Assembly: GCF_006381105.1 (NCBI RefSeq)
Contig: NZ_VDET01000014.1
Location: 144,753-208,752, forward strand
Direction of reading: 5' to 3'
DNA length: 64,000 nt
From: Flavicella sediminum
GTDB taxonomy: Bacteria; Bacteroidota; Bacteroidia; Flavobacteriales; Flavobacteriaceae
Position 1 is the stretch's first letter, and each line of letters starts with the position of its first letter. Below are positions 12,801 through 19,809 of the stretch, in pieces. The notes beneath the pieces were generated by a model. That model worked only from the letters and a program-made list of their open reading frames with translations, made no database searches and had not been told where the DNA came from. Both the position numbers and the translations under genes were made by a program.

Positions 12801-14508
12801 AAGTGCCAATGTTGGCTGTGCTTGGGTTCGAGAAGATTCAAAATTAGTGATTAGTGATGATAAATTTTTAGAAATTGAAGGTGAATTTATTTTAGATGGA
12901 GAAATAAGATTGGTTGGTGAAGGAGAGTTGATTCAATCTCACACAGGTTTGTCTAATGTTCAAGGAAATGGAAAAGTGTATAGAGATCAAAAAGCGAGTG
13001 TTCCAAATCCATATCGTTACCACTATTGGTCGTCACCTGTTATTGAAACCCTTGGAAACACAAATTTTAAGGTTGAGGATGTAATGTTTGATGGTACGTT
13101 AAGAACCACTGAGGCTTCTGTAGCTACTCCTATTGGCTTTAAAACCTATGATGGAAGTATTGCTTCGTTGAATGGAGAAGTAGGGGGTAGTGGTGAGGCT
13201 TTGATTGCTGGTTACTGGATTTATACGTATTTTAATGGATCCTCAAGAGATGATTGGGTTCAGAAAAAGGAAGATGGTACAATAAATATTGCGGAAGGCT
13301 TTACAATGAAAAGTACAGGAAGGGTACCTCAGTATTTTACTTTTGCAGGTACACCTAATGATGGACTTATTTCAAAGACAATTGTGGCAAATACCACTTC
13401 TTTATTAGGGAATCCTTACCCAAGTGCTTTGTCGGCCGATACTTTTATAAGTGAAAACAGTGAAGTTATTGATGGAACAATTTATTTTTGGGAACACACA
13501 GGAGAAAGCACTACGGAAGGAAGTGTTGAGGGACATGGTAAATTTGGATATTTAGGTGGTTATTCTCAGCGAAACTCAGGTATGGGAGTAGCGGCGAATG
13601 CATATACTGCTACGGAAGGAACGGCAGGATTTGGTATTGCATCCTATACGGCACCCCCTGAATATGTTCCTGTTGGACAAGGTTTCTTTGTTTCAGCTCC
13701 TTCAAGTAAAGGCGGGGTGTTAAAATTTCAAAATAGTCAAAGAGTAGATACAGAAGCAATAAGTGAGGTTTTCTTTAAGTCTAAAAAGAAGAATAAATCA
13801 ACTAGTTTGTCACCAACACTTCCTAATTTAAAACTAGGTTTTGATTATACAAATGACAACAATGTAGGGATTCATAGACAGTTGGGAATTAATTTTAAAG
13901 AAGGAAATACAACTGAAAATTATGACAGTGGTTATGATAGTGCTACTTTCGATATTCAAACAACGGATGTTTATTGGGATATTCCACAAATAGAGGTAAA
14001 CCTAGTCATTGCCGGTGTTGATGGACTTCAAGACAAGATGCAAGTTCCTTTAGGTGTTAATGTAAACAGTGCTCAAACTGTTAAGTTGATGATTGATGAA
14101 GAGGTAGAAATGGAGGATTATGATGTGTATATGGTAGATTTATTGAATGGAAGAATTTATGATCTAGACAATACGGTTTCTTTGAATTTAGAAAAAGGAA
14201 TTTATTCCGACAGGTTCAATCTTCTTTTTAAACATAAAAGCACACTGGGTATTGGTACGAATGTATTGTTAGAAAGTATGCTTGTATATACGGAAAGAAG
14301 CACTAAACAATTAGTGATTCATAGTAAAGAAGCAAAGATTCTTGGCTTTGAAATTTATTCTATGGTGGGTGCAAAAATTCTAGGAAATAGTTCAATTCCT
14401 GAACAAGAAGAGATACGAACTGCTGTAGATTTTATGGCAAGTGGTATATATTTGGTTAGGGTGTATACGAATCAGGGACAAATTACAAAGAAAATTGTTG
14501 TTGAATAA
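6826..14508 (+). CDS. Giant T9SS-secreted protein with thrombospondin type-3 repeats and LamG-like domain
   Basis: 2560 residues from the ATG at 6826. The frame is open back to a TTG at 6811, but the ATG gives a clean signal peptide ending near residue 35 (LLLCALLFSCHLIYSQ). Domain order: signal peptide; a beta-rich N-terminal domain to about residue 245; long arrays of DxDxDG calcium repeats interrupted by two related beta-sandwich insertions (near residues 580-710 and 960-1095); a LamG/concanavalin A-like domain from about residue 1505 (ILWLRAD); a shared middle region; and a T9SS type A sorting domain in the last 80 residues. It is the tandem paralogue of the preceding gene, and the 3' ends are nearly identical at DNA level. 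Inference: calcium-dependent surface protein, perhaps for adhesion or glycan contact. No enzyme motif was recognised. Confidence 0.9.
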   Translation: MIKSVCNQLFKYKPKNVKALLLCALLFSCHLIYSQATIAGSTRGDGICGECAPDGWSIATGTPDISNRTTTGGGAPGNNIGHTASWDIELGGTQLDLPPTGQSTWITLRDVGQDYSQESVKTTITGLVDGKLYKLTMYTMTSISENDGSVADLNGGLYYAGELEDFFEYQIEGYPIQSLEVLQRDVWSKTTFVFIFDDSNTAGSGEAVFTLLPGDDSGYGSATDDNRSERLQCVNISIANGVEALEILDTDGDGVDDNEDIDDDNDGILDINELTDPHGQWTDPSGDEDADGIPNYLDKFPSGFSDLADLNGDGVPDVFDFDGDGIPNHLDLDADNDGILDTIEAQSVAPTDGSFISATGSVNTNGLYEVFEDGDDLTSLLIGHETDGNVNDGPDFLDIDSDDDGIPDNVEAQTTAGYETPSGMDTVGENGVYNIYENADTFAPSGITLIDTDADGTPDYRDSDSDGDGVNDILENDKDGGTTRADSLTGVDSDGDGLDNAFDTVTTNFATGVLDVNDDINVPADDLINTDSGTDDEVDYRDNVNGPDTDGDLIPDADDIDDDNDGILDTVECPGTTIPAGNAAGVLTAVSIGNAYGAVGDDNVRASLNSVSDVLIVDLGHIVPSGETITFKSRRNNDGSHVMSVEESIDGTTFPAAASTYTFASKNTNYNKTYILTASARYVRILMQTDNGSGAIQIDNVSFSSFDLAACLDSDGDGVPDSLDLDSDNDGITDNVEAQSTAGFSAPTGTDTDGDGLDDAYDDTVSGGAGGSNGIDPYNGDSDTIDDYLDIDSDNDGIPDNVEAQGTLGYVTPSGVVGVNGLDDAYDFTDNYSSSGLLLTNTDGDSEPDFRDVDSDADGVNDILENGMSDSLSGNDDDNDGLDDNFDRSGFAFDSNALLDDPSFTLPDTDVDVNSGGDVDYRDDVDGIDTDGDGVPDITDIDDDNDGLLDSQECFSVSVAAGNALVVKAENSIAGAGATASIGSDNSRANLNNTNDYLVLDLGLNVVSGTIIQIEAQTDHIANVLDIEQSTNAIDFSNTQSISFTSDPIDTDKIYNYTLTLDSRFIRLTLSVRNSGNVRIDNVSYQSFNNPCGGDTDGDGVADAYDLDSDNDGILDYIEGQSGTYIAPSGSVNTFGLFEVYEDVSETTSIVTGTNSDGDSIDDHLDIDSDNDGIPDNIEGQSTQGYIVPNFVYGTNGVDSAYENNDGYTSVTAIDPNNFTGSGAYDFRSTDTDGDAILDTNESGLADTLNGSSTADSDNDGLIDKYDADLVGYNPHNNITSPLTELTDSDGDANALGDLDYRDTSSDLDTDGDGVPNATDVDDDNDGILDTDEGVGSDLDSDSDGIPDYLDIDSDNDGIPDNIEAQPTVGYIAPSGIGLSMRDDDGDGLDDNYDTVVPGGTTGTDIFSNLVNTDSANDAIPDYLDSDSDNDGVADISENGDLDNTLSGTDTDGDGLDDNFEGSEVNDSDVNDQINDPSLDLPNTDGANDVDYRDVNNDPPPVSTEGTILWLRADKEVTGTTNVSGWDDQSGTEDATASGSARPTKVDIGVNFNPTIQFDGANDYMQITTSVLGNAEYTEIWSYAVIKSDVNQSKYVFSEAEDDSDRLAMNLTTGTINSNINFQHAGSTTNDTGSVVTNNEFGMYTFGASNNASITPTGNSRLISKNGLTVHTETSTATEGGNNQTMFIGAQTAGSNLFNGEIAEIIISDEVPDKNKQQQIQSYLAIKYGITLDKTDSDGDDNFGGSNPDVIQGNYLLEDLSTVVWDYASNTAYHNDVAGVGRDDNMALLQKQSKSINSDAIVTIGMGSIANSNILNANNINSNQSFLMWGNNGASLTSTSSKSLLCSPEQQMDRVWKVVETGSIGEVELAVIEDNGIGFVFETVLDTENTVKVLKIADNPTFTTNVKYIPLIDGKSINGVSHKSATVDFDGTKYFTFCEINGIFWNGDSSEWVGGSRALDAPATDDVNSAADGDKVLVIDAESSLTNAFMTQSANVGCAWVREDSKLVISDDKFLEIEGEFILDGEIRLVGEGELIQSHTGLSNVQGNGKVYRDQKASVPNPYRYHYWSSPVIETLGNTNFKVEDVMFDGTLRTTEASVATPIGFKTYDGSIASLNGEVGGSGEALIAGYWIYTYFNGSSRDDWVQKKEDGTINIAEGFTMKSTGRVPQYFTFAGTPNDGLISKTIVANTTSLLGNPYPSALSADTFISENSEVIDGTIYFWEHTGESTTEGSVEGHGKFGYLGGYSQRNSGMGVAANAYTATEGTAGFGIASYTAPPEYVPVGQGFFVSAPSSKGGVLKFQNSQRVDTEAISEVFFKSKKKNKSTSLSPTLPNLKLGFDYTNDNNVGIHRQLGINFKEGNTTENYDSGYDSATFDIQTTDVYWDIPQIEVNLVIAGVDGLQDKMQVPLGVNVNSAQTVKLMIDEEVEMEDYDVYMVDLLNGRIYDLDNTVSLNLEKGIYSDRFNLLFKHKSTLGIGTNVLLESMLVYTERSTKQLVIHSKEAKILGFEIYSMVGAKILGNSSIPEQEEIRTAVDFMASGIYLVRVYTNQGQITKKIVVE

Positions 14509-14560
14509 AAATGGCGAAAAAATACTGTTCATAATTAGGTTTAATAGCAGTAGTTGCTAA

Positions 14561-14600
14561 AAAAGGATGAGCCCGATTTTTAATCGGGCTCATCCTTTTT
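14561..14600. terminator. Bidirectional rho-independent terminator
   Basis: A perfect 17-bp inverted repeat (14561-14577 and 14583-14599) with a 5-base loop carries A-tract and T-tract at its two feet, so it can end transcription from both the plus-strand giant gene and the convergent minus-strand nuclease gene that stops at 14644. Confidence 0.92.
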
Positions 14601-14643
14601 ATAAATATTTTGTTACTTAGTAAATACATAGTTATGGGCTCTT

Positions 14644-15999
14644 CTATTCCAAAGCCATTAAATTTGTGCTGTTGTTTTTTAAGTAACTCGTAATTATTCT
14701 ATTTACATCTTTATTGTCCTTTTGATGTTGTATGGCTTCTAAATAAGTATCTGTAGATCTATTTTTGGTAGAATCTTCTAAATAGCCAAAACCCATATAA
14801 GAGCCTTTTAAAATTAAGGCATAGGCGAATTCATTTGTTTTTCTTCCAGATTCTTTAATAATGAAATTTTCGGTTGAAAAACGCAAGGATTGAATTGCTT
14901 CTTTGACGCGCTTGTTGTAGTTTTCAATTGTTTCTTCTTCTCTGCAAACTCCTTTGCATTGTTTTATTTGATAATGAAAACAGCTAGAAACATTGGTTTG
15001 TAAGTTGCAGTATTTGGGACAAAGCTCATGACTTTCACATAGCTTTTCTACAAATGTACGTGCTTCAGCAGCGCTATAAAATTTTACAATAGGATTGGGT
15101 ACATTTTTTAATTGATTCCATGCCAAATGCAAAACCCCTTTTCTGTCTTCATAATAAAAAAGGCCAATACCTTCTTTGGTTCTACGTTGTGCCCGGTTGT
15201 ATTTGGGAAAATGTTTTTTTATTTCTGAAGATTCTAATAGCAAGGCTAAAAGTTCACTTCCTGTCTCGGTAAAATCGATATCTGCAGTGGCCATGCACAT
15301 AGAAATTTCTTTCTTCTTTTTGTCGTAAAAATGACTGAGTACACGCTGTTTTATATTGTTGGCTTTGCCGACATAGATAATTTCTTTGTCTTCATTTTTA
15401 AAGTAATAAACACCTTCTTTTTCGGGTAAATTGTCAAATACTTTTTTGGGAAGCAGTGGAGGTAAAGTAGCTTCTCTTGAACGAGGATTTAAAAAAGAGG
15501 CAATAACAGAACCATTGTCTGCCTTAAGCAATTTTTCAAATAAGATGGTGGTAGCTTCTGCATCACCACGTGCACGGTGTCTGTCAACTAAAGGGATTCC
15601 TTCAGAGAGGCAAAGCTTGCCTAGGCTATAAGATTTTCTACCAGGTAATAATTTTCTAGACAAACGGACGGTACATAATTTTTTACGTTTGTAAGAAAGA
15701 CCTAATTCTTTAAATTCTTTTGAAATAATATTATAATCAAAATTGACATTGTGTGCAACAAATACGCAATCTTCAGTTGCTTCAAAAATATCTTTGGCTA
15801 CCTCATAAAATTTAGGAGCCTCTTTTACCATAGTATTGGTTATTCCGGTAAGATTGGTGATAAAAGCAGGGATATTACATTCCGGATTAATTAAAGTAGT
15901 GTATTCATCTATAACCTTTTCTCCGTCAAAAACAAAAATACTAATCTCTGTAATTTTTACACCTCCGTTGGTTTCTATATCGACAATAGCATATTTCAT
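14644..15999 (-). CDS. DEDDh 3'-5' exonuclease fused to a UvrC/Cho-like GIY-YIG nuclease
   Basis: 451 residues. The N-terminal 165 residues are a DnaQ-type exonuclease (DIETNG at the start, HNVNFD in the middle, HRARGDAEAT with the catalytic His and Asp). Residues about 190-280 are a GIY-YIG domain in its UvrC/Cho form (GVYYFKNEDKEIIYVGKANN, then RVLSHF). A Cys-rich segment follows (CPKYCNLQTNVSSCFHYQIKQCKGVC). The same architecture is common in Bacteroidota but its function is not well established. The ATG overlaps the stop of the S24 repressor by 4 bp (ATGA), so the two are one transcription unit. Inference: a damage-induced incision/trimming nuclease analogous to the SOS-controlled Cho of E. 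coli. Confidence 0.85.
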   Translation of the reverse strand: MKYAIVDIETNGGVKITEISIFVFDGEKVIDEYTTLINPECNIPAFITNLTGITNTMVKEAPKFYEVAKDIFEATEDCVFVAHNVNFDYNIISKEFKELGLSYKRKKLCTVRLSRKLLPGRKSYSLGKLCLSEGIPLVDRHRARGDAEATTILFEKLLKADNGSVIASFLNPRSREATLPPLLPKKVFDNLPEKEGVYYFKNEDKEIIYVGKANNIKQRVLSHFYDKKKKEISMCMATADIDFTETGSELLALLLESSEIKKHFPKYNRAQRRTKEGIGLFYYEDRKGVLHLAWNQLKNVPNPIVKFYSAAEARTFVEKLCESHELCPKYCNLQTNVSSCFHYQIKQCKGVCREEETIENYNKRVKEAIQSLRFSTENFIIKESGRKTNEFAYALILKGSYMGFGYLEDSTKNRSTDTYLEAIQHQKDNKDVNRIITSYLKNNSTNLMALE

Positions 16000-16769
16000 G
16001 AAACCATTTTTTTAAGTTCTTTTAATTCAACTCCCAACTGATTTAGCATCAAAGCGATGCTGCTTATTTTTAAATCACGCTCGTCATATTCTTGGGTATT
16101 GATGCTACAAGTAAATTCCCAAACTTCTAAAACTTCCGTTAAAGGGACTTCGTAGGAATCATAGTTTTTGTTGTCAGGAACCAATAGCAGGGTTTTGTTT
16201 TCTTCAATTTTATTATACACACGTTTGTAGGTCATACCATCATTTAAAGTAACGATGATGTAAGAGGTACCGTTTTTAATATCTCTAATGTCTTCTAAAA
16301 ATTTTGCAACAACATAGGAACCATTTTTCATAGGCGACATAGAATCTCCTTTAATAGGAAAGGCTCTGTGTTTTCCTGTAGGTAAAAAAGGCAATTTTAT
16401 TTTATCTAACTGCTCTATATATTCGGGGTCGTTGTAGCCTAATAAATAACCAGCAGAGGCTTTTATAGGTACTATTTCAATTAAATCTTCATTATCAGCA
16501 TCAACGGTAATAGGAAATAAAACACGCTGGTTACCAATTTCTATAAAGGAAGTATCTGAAGCATAGGTCAAATCATTCTTAATTAAAACATCTATTGGAA
16601 GTTTGAAATAACTAGAAAAAGTGACGAGCATATCTATTGGAGGATCAGAGCGACCTTCTTCATAAGAGCCAACTTTGGAACGAGTAATACCCAGTTCTTC
16701 TGATAGTTGCTCTTGTGTTAAGCTTTTTATTTTTCGTAGGTGTCGGATGTTTTTTGCGATATTATTCAT
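15996..16769 (-). CDS. LexA/UmuD-like XRE-S24 self-cleaving repressor
   Basis: 257 residues. The N-terminus is an XRE helix-turn-helix (LRKIKSLTQEQLSEELGITRSKVGSYEEGR). The C-terminus is an S24 peptidase domain with all expected elements: an Ala106-Gly107 cleavage site (KASAGY), a serine nucleophile at Ser143 (GDSM) and a general-base lysine at Lys182 (TYKRV). The spacing, 37 and 39 residues, is close to that of LexA (35 and 37). It diverges from the polymerase pair across a 52-bp gap and overlaps the nuclease gene behind it. Inference: it represses both directions and is inactivated by RecA-stimulated self-cleavage on DNA damage, taking the place of LexA. The DNA-binding domain is XRE type, unlike the winged helix of true LexA. 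Confidence 0.88.
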   Translation of the reverse strand: MNNIAKNIRHLRKIKSLTQEQLSEELGITRSKVGSYEEGRSDPPIDMLVTFSSYFKLPIDVLIKNDLTYASDTSFIEIGNQRVLFPITVDADNEDLIEIVPIKASAGYLLGYNDPEYIEQLDKIKLPFLPTGKHRAFPIKGDSMSPMKNGSYVVAKFLEDIRDIKNGTSYIIVTLNDGMTYKRVYNKIEENKTLLLVPDNKNYDSYEVPLTEVLEVWEFTCSINTQEYDERDLKISSIALMLNQLGVELKELKKMVS

Positions 16770-16821
16770 AATACTACAAACGTAAGCAATAAAAACTATT
16801 ATTTGTAGCTAATTTTGTAAA
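16770..16821. promoter_or_regulatory. Divergent promoter/operator between the repressor and the polymerase genes
   Basis: The 52-bp gap holds an inverted repeat CTACAAA (16774-16780) / TTTGTAG (16802-16808), 21 bp apart. It also holds two exact TAnnTTTG -7 boxes: TAATTTTG at 16810-16817 for the plus strand, 4 bp before the ATG, and TACGTTTG at 16777-16784 on the minus strand, 7 bp before the repressor ATG. The right-hand repeat arm sits just before the plus-strand box and the left-hand arm overlaps the minus-strand box, which is what an autorepressing operator would look like. No clear -33 elements are seen. Confidence 0.5.
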
Positions 16822-19809
16822 ATGTTTTTGAATGCACATACTTACTTTAGTTTACGATACGGAACAATAGCTCCGGAGCGCTTGTTATTACTAGCAAAAG
16901 AGTTAGGTGTAAAGGCAATGGCTTTTACCGATATTAATAGTACTTCTGCTAGTTTAGAGTTGGTGAATTTGGCTAAAAAGAATAATATAAAACCCATTTT
17001 AGGCGTTGATTTTAGGAATGGAGCGCGGCAAGAGTTTGTGCTATTGGCAAAGAATAATTTTGGTTTTGAAAAGATCAATGCATACTTGTCAGAATTTTTA
17101 CACGCGGCTGTTTTTGAAATTCCGAAGCGAGCAAAAAAGATAAAAGATACGCTGGTGATTTATCCTTTTCAAAACTATGAAGGTTTTGAATTGGAGGCTC
17201 ATGAATTTATCGGTGTTCGAAAAGAGGATTTACACACTTTAAAGTTTTTAAAAAGTACACATTTGCTATCTAAGATGGTAGTGCTACAAACGGTTTCTTT
17301 TGAAAATAAAAAAGGATTTAATACACATCGTTTGTTGCGTGCCGTTGCCAATAACACCTTGTTAAGCAAGTTGCCAGTGTCAGAACAGGGTAGTGAGGTG
17401 GATATGCTTCTTCCTATAAAAACATTAAAAGCCTTATTTTCTGAATATCCTGAAATTGTAAAAAACACAGAAAAAATATTGGCAGTCTGTGGTATTAATT
17501 TCGAGTTTTCTGAAGAGGGGACAAGCAATCAAAAAGCGTATACAGTAAATGAAAATTTGGATTTTAGGTTGTTGCGAAAATTAGCATATGACGGAATTTC
17601 GTATCGTTTTAAAGAAGTAGATACAGCCATTTTAACGAGAATAGAAAAGGAATTAAAAATTGTAAAGAGAAAAGGTTTTGTTTCGTATTTCTTAATCAAT
17701 TGGAAGATTTTAAAATATGCTCGTTCCAAAGGTTATTTTTATGTAGGAAGAGGAAGTGGCGCGAATAGTATTTTGGCTTATTTACTTCGAATTACAGATG
17801 TAGATCCTGTGGAGTTGGATTTGTATTTTGAGCGCTTTATCAATTTACATCGAAAAACACCACCAGATTTTGATTTGGATTTCTCGTGGAAAGATAGAGA
17901 TGATATTACTCGATTTATTTTTGAACGTTTTAAAAACACAGCTTTAATAGCTGTTTACAATACCTTTAAACACAAAGCTTCAGTACGCGAATTAGGAAAA
18001 GTATTTGGTTTGCCAAAATCAGAAATAGATGCTTTATGCCAACATAGGTATACCTATGAAAAATTAGACCGTCTTTCGCAATTGGTACTAATTTACAGTC
18101 GGTATATACAAGGTTTTCCAAATTATTTAGGAATTCATGCAGGGGGCATATTAATATCTGAAAAACCAGTGCATCATTATGTGGCTACTTTTCTACCTCC
18201 AAAAGGATATCCTACAACGCAATTTGATATGGTGGTTGCTGAAAACAGCCAGTTGTATAAATTCGATATTTTAAGTCAGCGTGGACTTGGAAAAATTAAA
18301 GATGCCGTAACAATAGTACGTCAAAATCACCCAGAAGAACCAGAAATAGACATTCATGATATTCAGCGATTTAAAGAGGATGAAAAAATAAAAGATTTGT
18401 TGAGGAATGCCAAGGCCATAGGTTGTTTTTATGTGGAATCGCCTGCCATGCGTATGTTGTTGAAGAAATTGCAGGTAGATAATTATTTGGGCTTGGTAGC
18501 GGCCAGTTCTGTGATTCGTCCTGGAGTAGCAAAATCAGGAATGATGCGAGAATATATTTTGCGTTACCGTTTTCCTGAAAGAAGAAAAGAAGCACACCCA
18601 ATCATGTTGCAAATTATGCCAGAAACTTTTGGTGTTATGGTGTACCAGGAAGATGTGATAAAAGTAGCGCACCATTTTGGTGGCCTAAGTTTAGACGAGT
18701 CAGATGTATTGCGACGTGCTATGTCAGGGAAATTTCGTTCTAGAGAAGCGTTTTCTAAAGTAAAAGACCAATTTTTTAAAAATTGTTTACAATCTGGTAA
18801 ATCCGCACAATTGGTTCAAGAAATTTGGGTGCAAATAGAAAGTTTTGCGGGCTATGCTTTTGCCAAGGGACATTCGGCTTCTTATGCGGTAGAAAGTTAT
18901 CAAAGTTTGTTTTTAAAGGCCTATTATCCTTTGGAATATATGGTGGCAACAATTAATAATTTTGGAGGGTTCTATGCAACAGAATTATATGTACATGAGG
19001 CCAGAATGCACGGAGGTGTCATTCATGCTCCTTGTGTAAATAGAAGTCAAGATAGTACGGTGATTTACGGTAAAAATATTTTTATAGGCTTTGTCTTTTT
19101 ACAGTCCTTAGAATTTAAAACTAGAGAACGAATTTTAGAAGAAAGAGCTAAAGGTGTTTTTAAAAGTTTGGATGATTTTATTGAGCGGGTCCCTATTTCT
19201 ATGGAGCAAATACGAATTTTAATCAAAATAAATGCTTTTCGTTTTACCGGAATTCCTAAACGAGAATTATTGTGGGAAGCCCATATGAAAATTAAAAAGG
19301 TAGTTTTTGAAGAGGTGTATGCCACCTTGTTTGAGACAGAAAAAATTAATTATGAAACGCCAAAATTAGTATCCTCAAAGTTAGAAGATGCTTTTGACCA
19401 AATAGAATTGTTAGGCTATCCTTTGTGTTCTCCTTTTGATTTGTTGGTAGAAGAGTTGTCTACTTCTTTTAGAGCGAAAAATCTCCATCGTTTTACCAAA
19501 AGAAATGTCTGCATTGAAGGCTATTTAGTTACGGTAAAAAACACAAAAACATCGAATGGGAAATACATGTTTTTTGGAACTTTTTTAGACATCGATGGCG
19601 ACTTTTTAGATACGGTACATTTTCCACCTGTGGCAGAAAAATTTCCTTTTAGGGGCAAAGGAATTTATCGATTAATAGGAAAAGTTATTGTAGAGTTTGA
19701 CTGTGTTTCTATAGAGGTTAGTAGCATGGAACGTTTGGCAATTATTGAAGATCCTCGTTATGCGGATAGTAGAAAAGCACAGCGACCTAAACCTAAAAAA
19801 GTACGTTAA
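16822..19809 (+). CDS. DNA polymerase III alpha-type (C-family) polymerase, DnaE2/ImuC-like
   Basis: 995 residues, shorter than replicative DnaE (about 1160 or more). An N-terminal PHP domain (NAHTYFSLRYGT) is followed by the C-family palm with the Asp pair in PDFDLDF (Asp351, Asp353) and a third Asp in KFDILS (Asp482). Finger and HhH regions follow, and a C-terminal OB-fold-like segment near residues 890-970. The start is fixed by the conserved N-terminus, and the -7 box just upstream implies a nearly leaderless message. Its stop overlaps the next ATG (TAATG). Pairing with a Y-family polymerase beside a LexA-like repressor indicates a translesion/mutagenesis role and not chromosome replication. 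Known parallel: the ImuC(DnaE2)-ImuB cassette of other phyla. Confidence 0.88.
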   Translation: MFLNAHTYFSLRYGTIAPERLLLLAKELGVKAMAFTDINSTSASLELVNLAKKNNIKPILGVDFRNGARQEFVLLAKNNFGFEKINAYLSEFLHAAVFEIPKRAKKIKDTLVIYPFQNYEGFELEAHEFIGVRKEDLHTLKFLKSTHLLSKMVVLQTVSFENKKGFNTHRLLRAVANNTLLSKLPVSEQGSEVDMLLPIKTLKALFSEYPEIVKNTEKILAVCGINFEFSEEGTSNQKAYTVNENLDFRLLRKLAYDGISYRFKEVDTAILTRIEKELKIVKRKGFVSYFLINWKILKYARSKGYFYVGRGSGANSILAYLLRITDVDPVELDLYFERFINLHRKTPPDFDLDFSWKDRDDITRFIFERFKNTALIAVYNTFKHKASVRELGKVFGLPKSEIDALCQHRYTYEKLDRLSQLVLIYSRYIQGFPNYLGIHAGGILISEKPVHHYVATFLPPKGYPTTQFDMVVAENSQLYKFDILSQRGLGKIKDAVTIVRQNHPEEPEIDIHDIQRFKEDEKIKDLLRNAKAIGCFYVESPAMRMLLKKLQVDNYLGLVAASSVIRPGVAKSGMMREYILRYRFPERRKEAHPIMLQIMPETFGVMVYQEDVIKVAHHFGGLSLDESDVLRRAMSGKFRSREAFSKVKDQFFKNCLQSGKSAQLVQEIWVQIESFAGYAFAKGHSASYAVESYQSLFLKAYYPLEYMVATINNFGGFYATELYVHEARMHGGVIHAPCVNRSQDSTVIYGKNIFIGFVFLQSLEFKTRERILEERAKGVFKSLDDFIERVPISMEQIRILIKINAFRFTGIPKRELLWEAHMKIKKVVFEEVYATLFETEKINYETPKLVSSKLEDAFDQIELLGYPLCSPFDLLVEELSTSFRAKNLHRFTKRNVCIEGYLVTVKNTKTSNGKYMFFGTFLDIDGDFLDTVHFPPVAEKFPFRGKGIYRLIGKVIVEFDCVSIEVSSMERLAIIEDPRYADSRKAQRPKPKKVR

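Noticed and set aside
15996..16769. Annotation as true LexA
   Set aside because: The C-terminal S24 domain fits, but the DNA-binding domain is XRE type and not the LexA winged helix.
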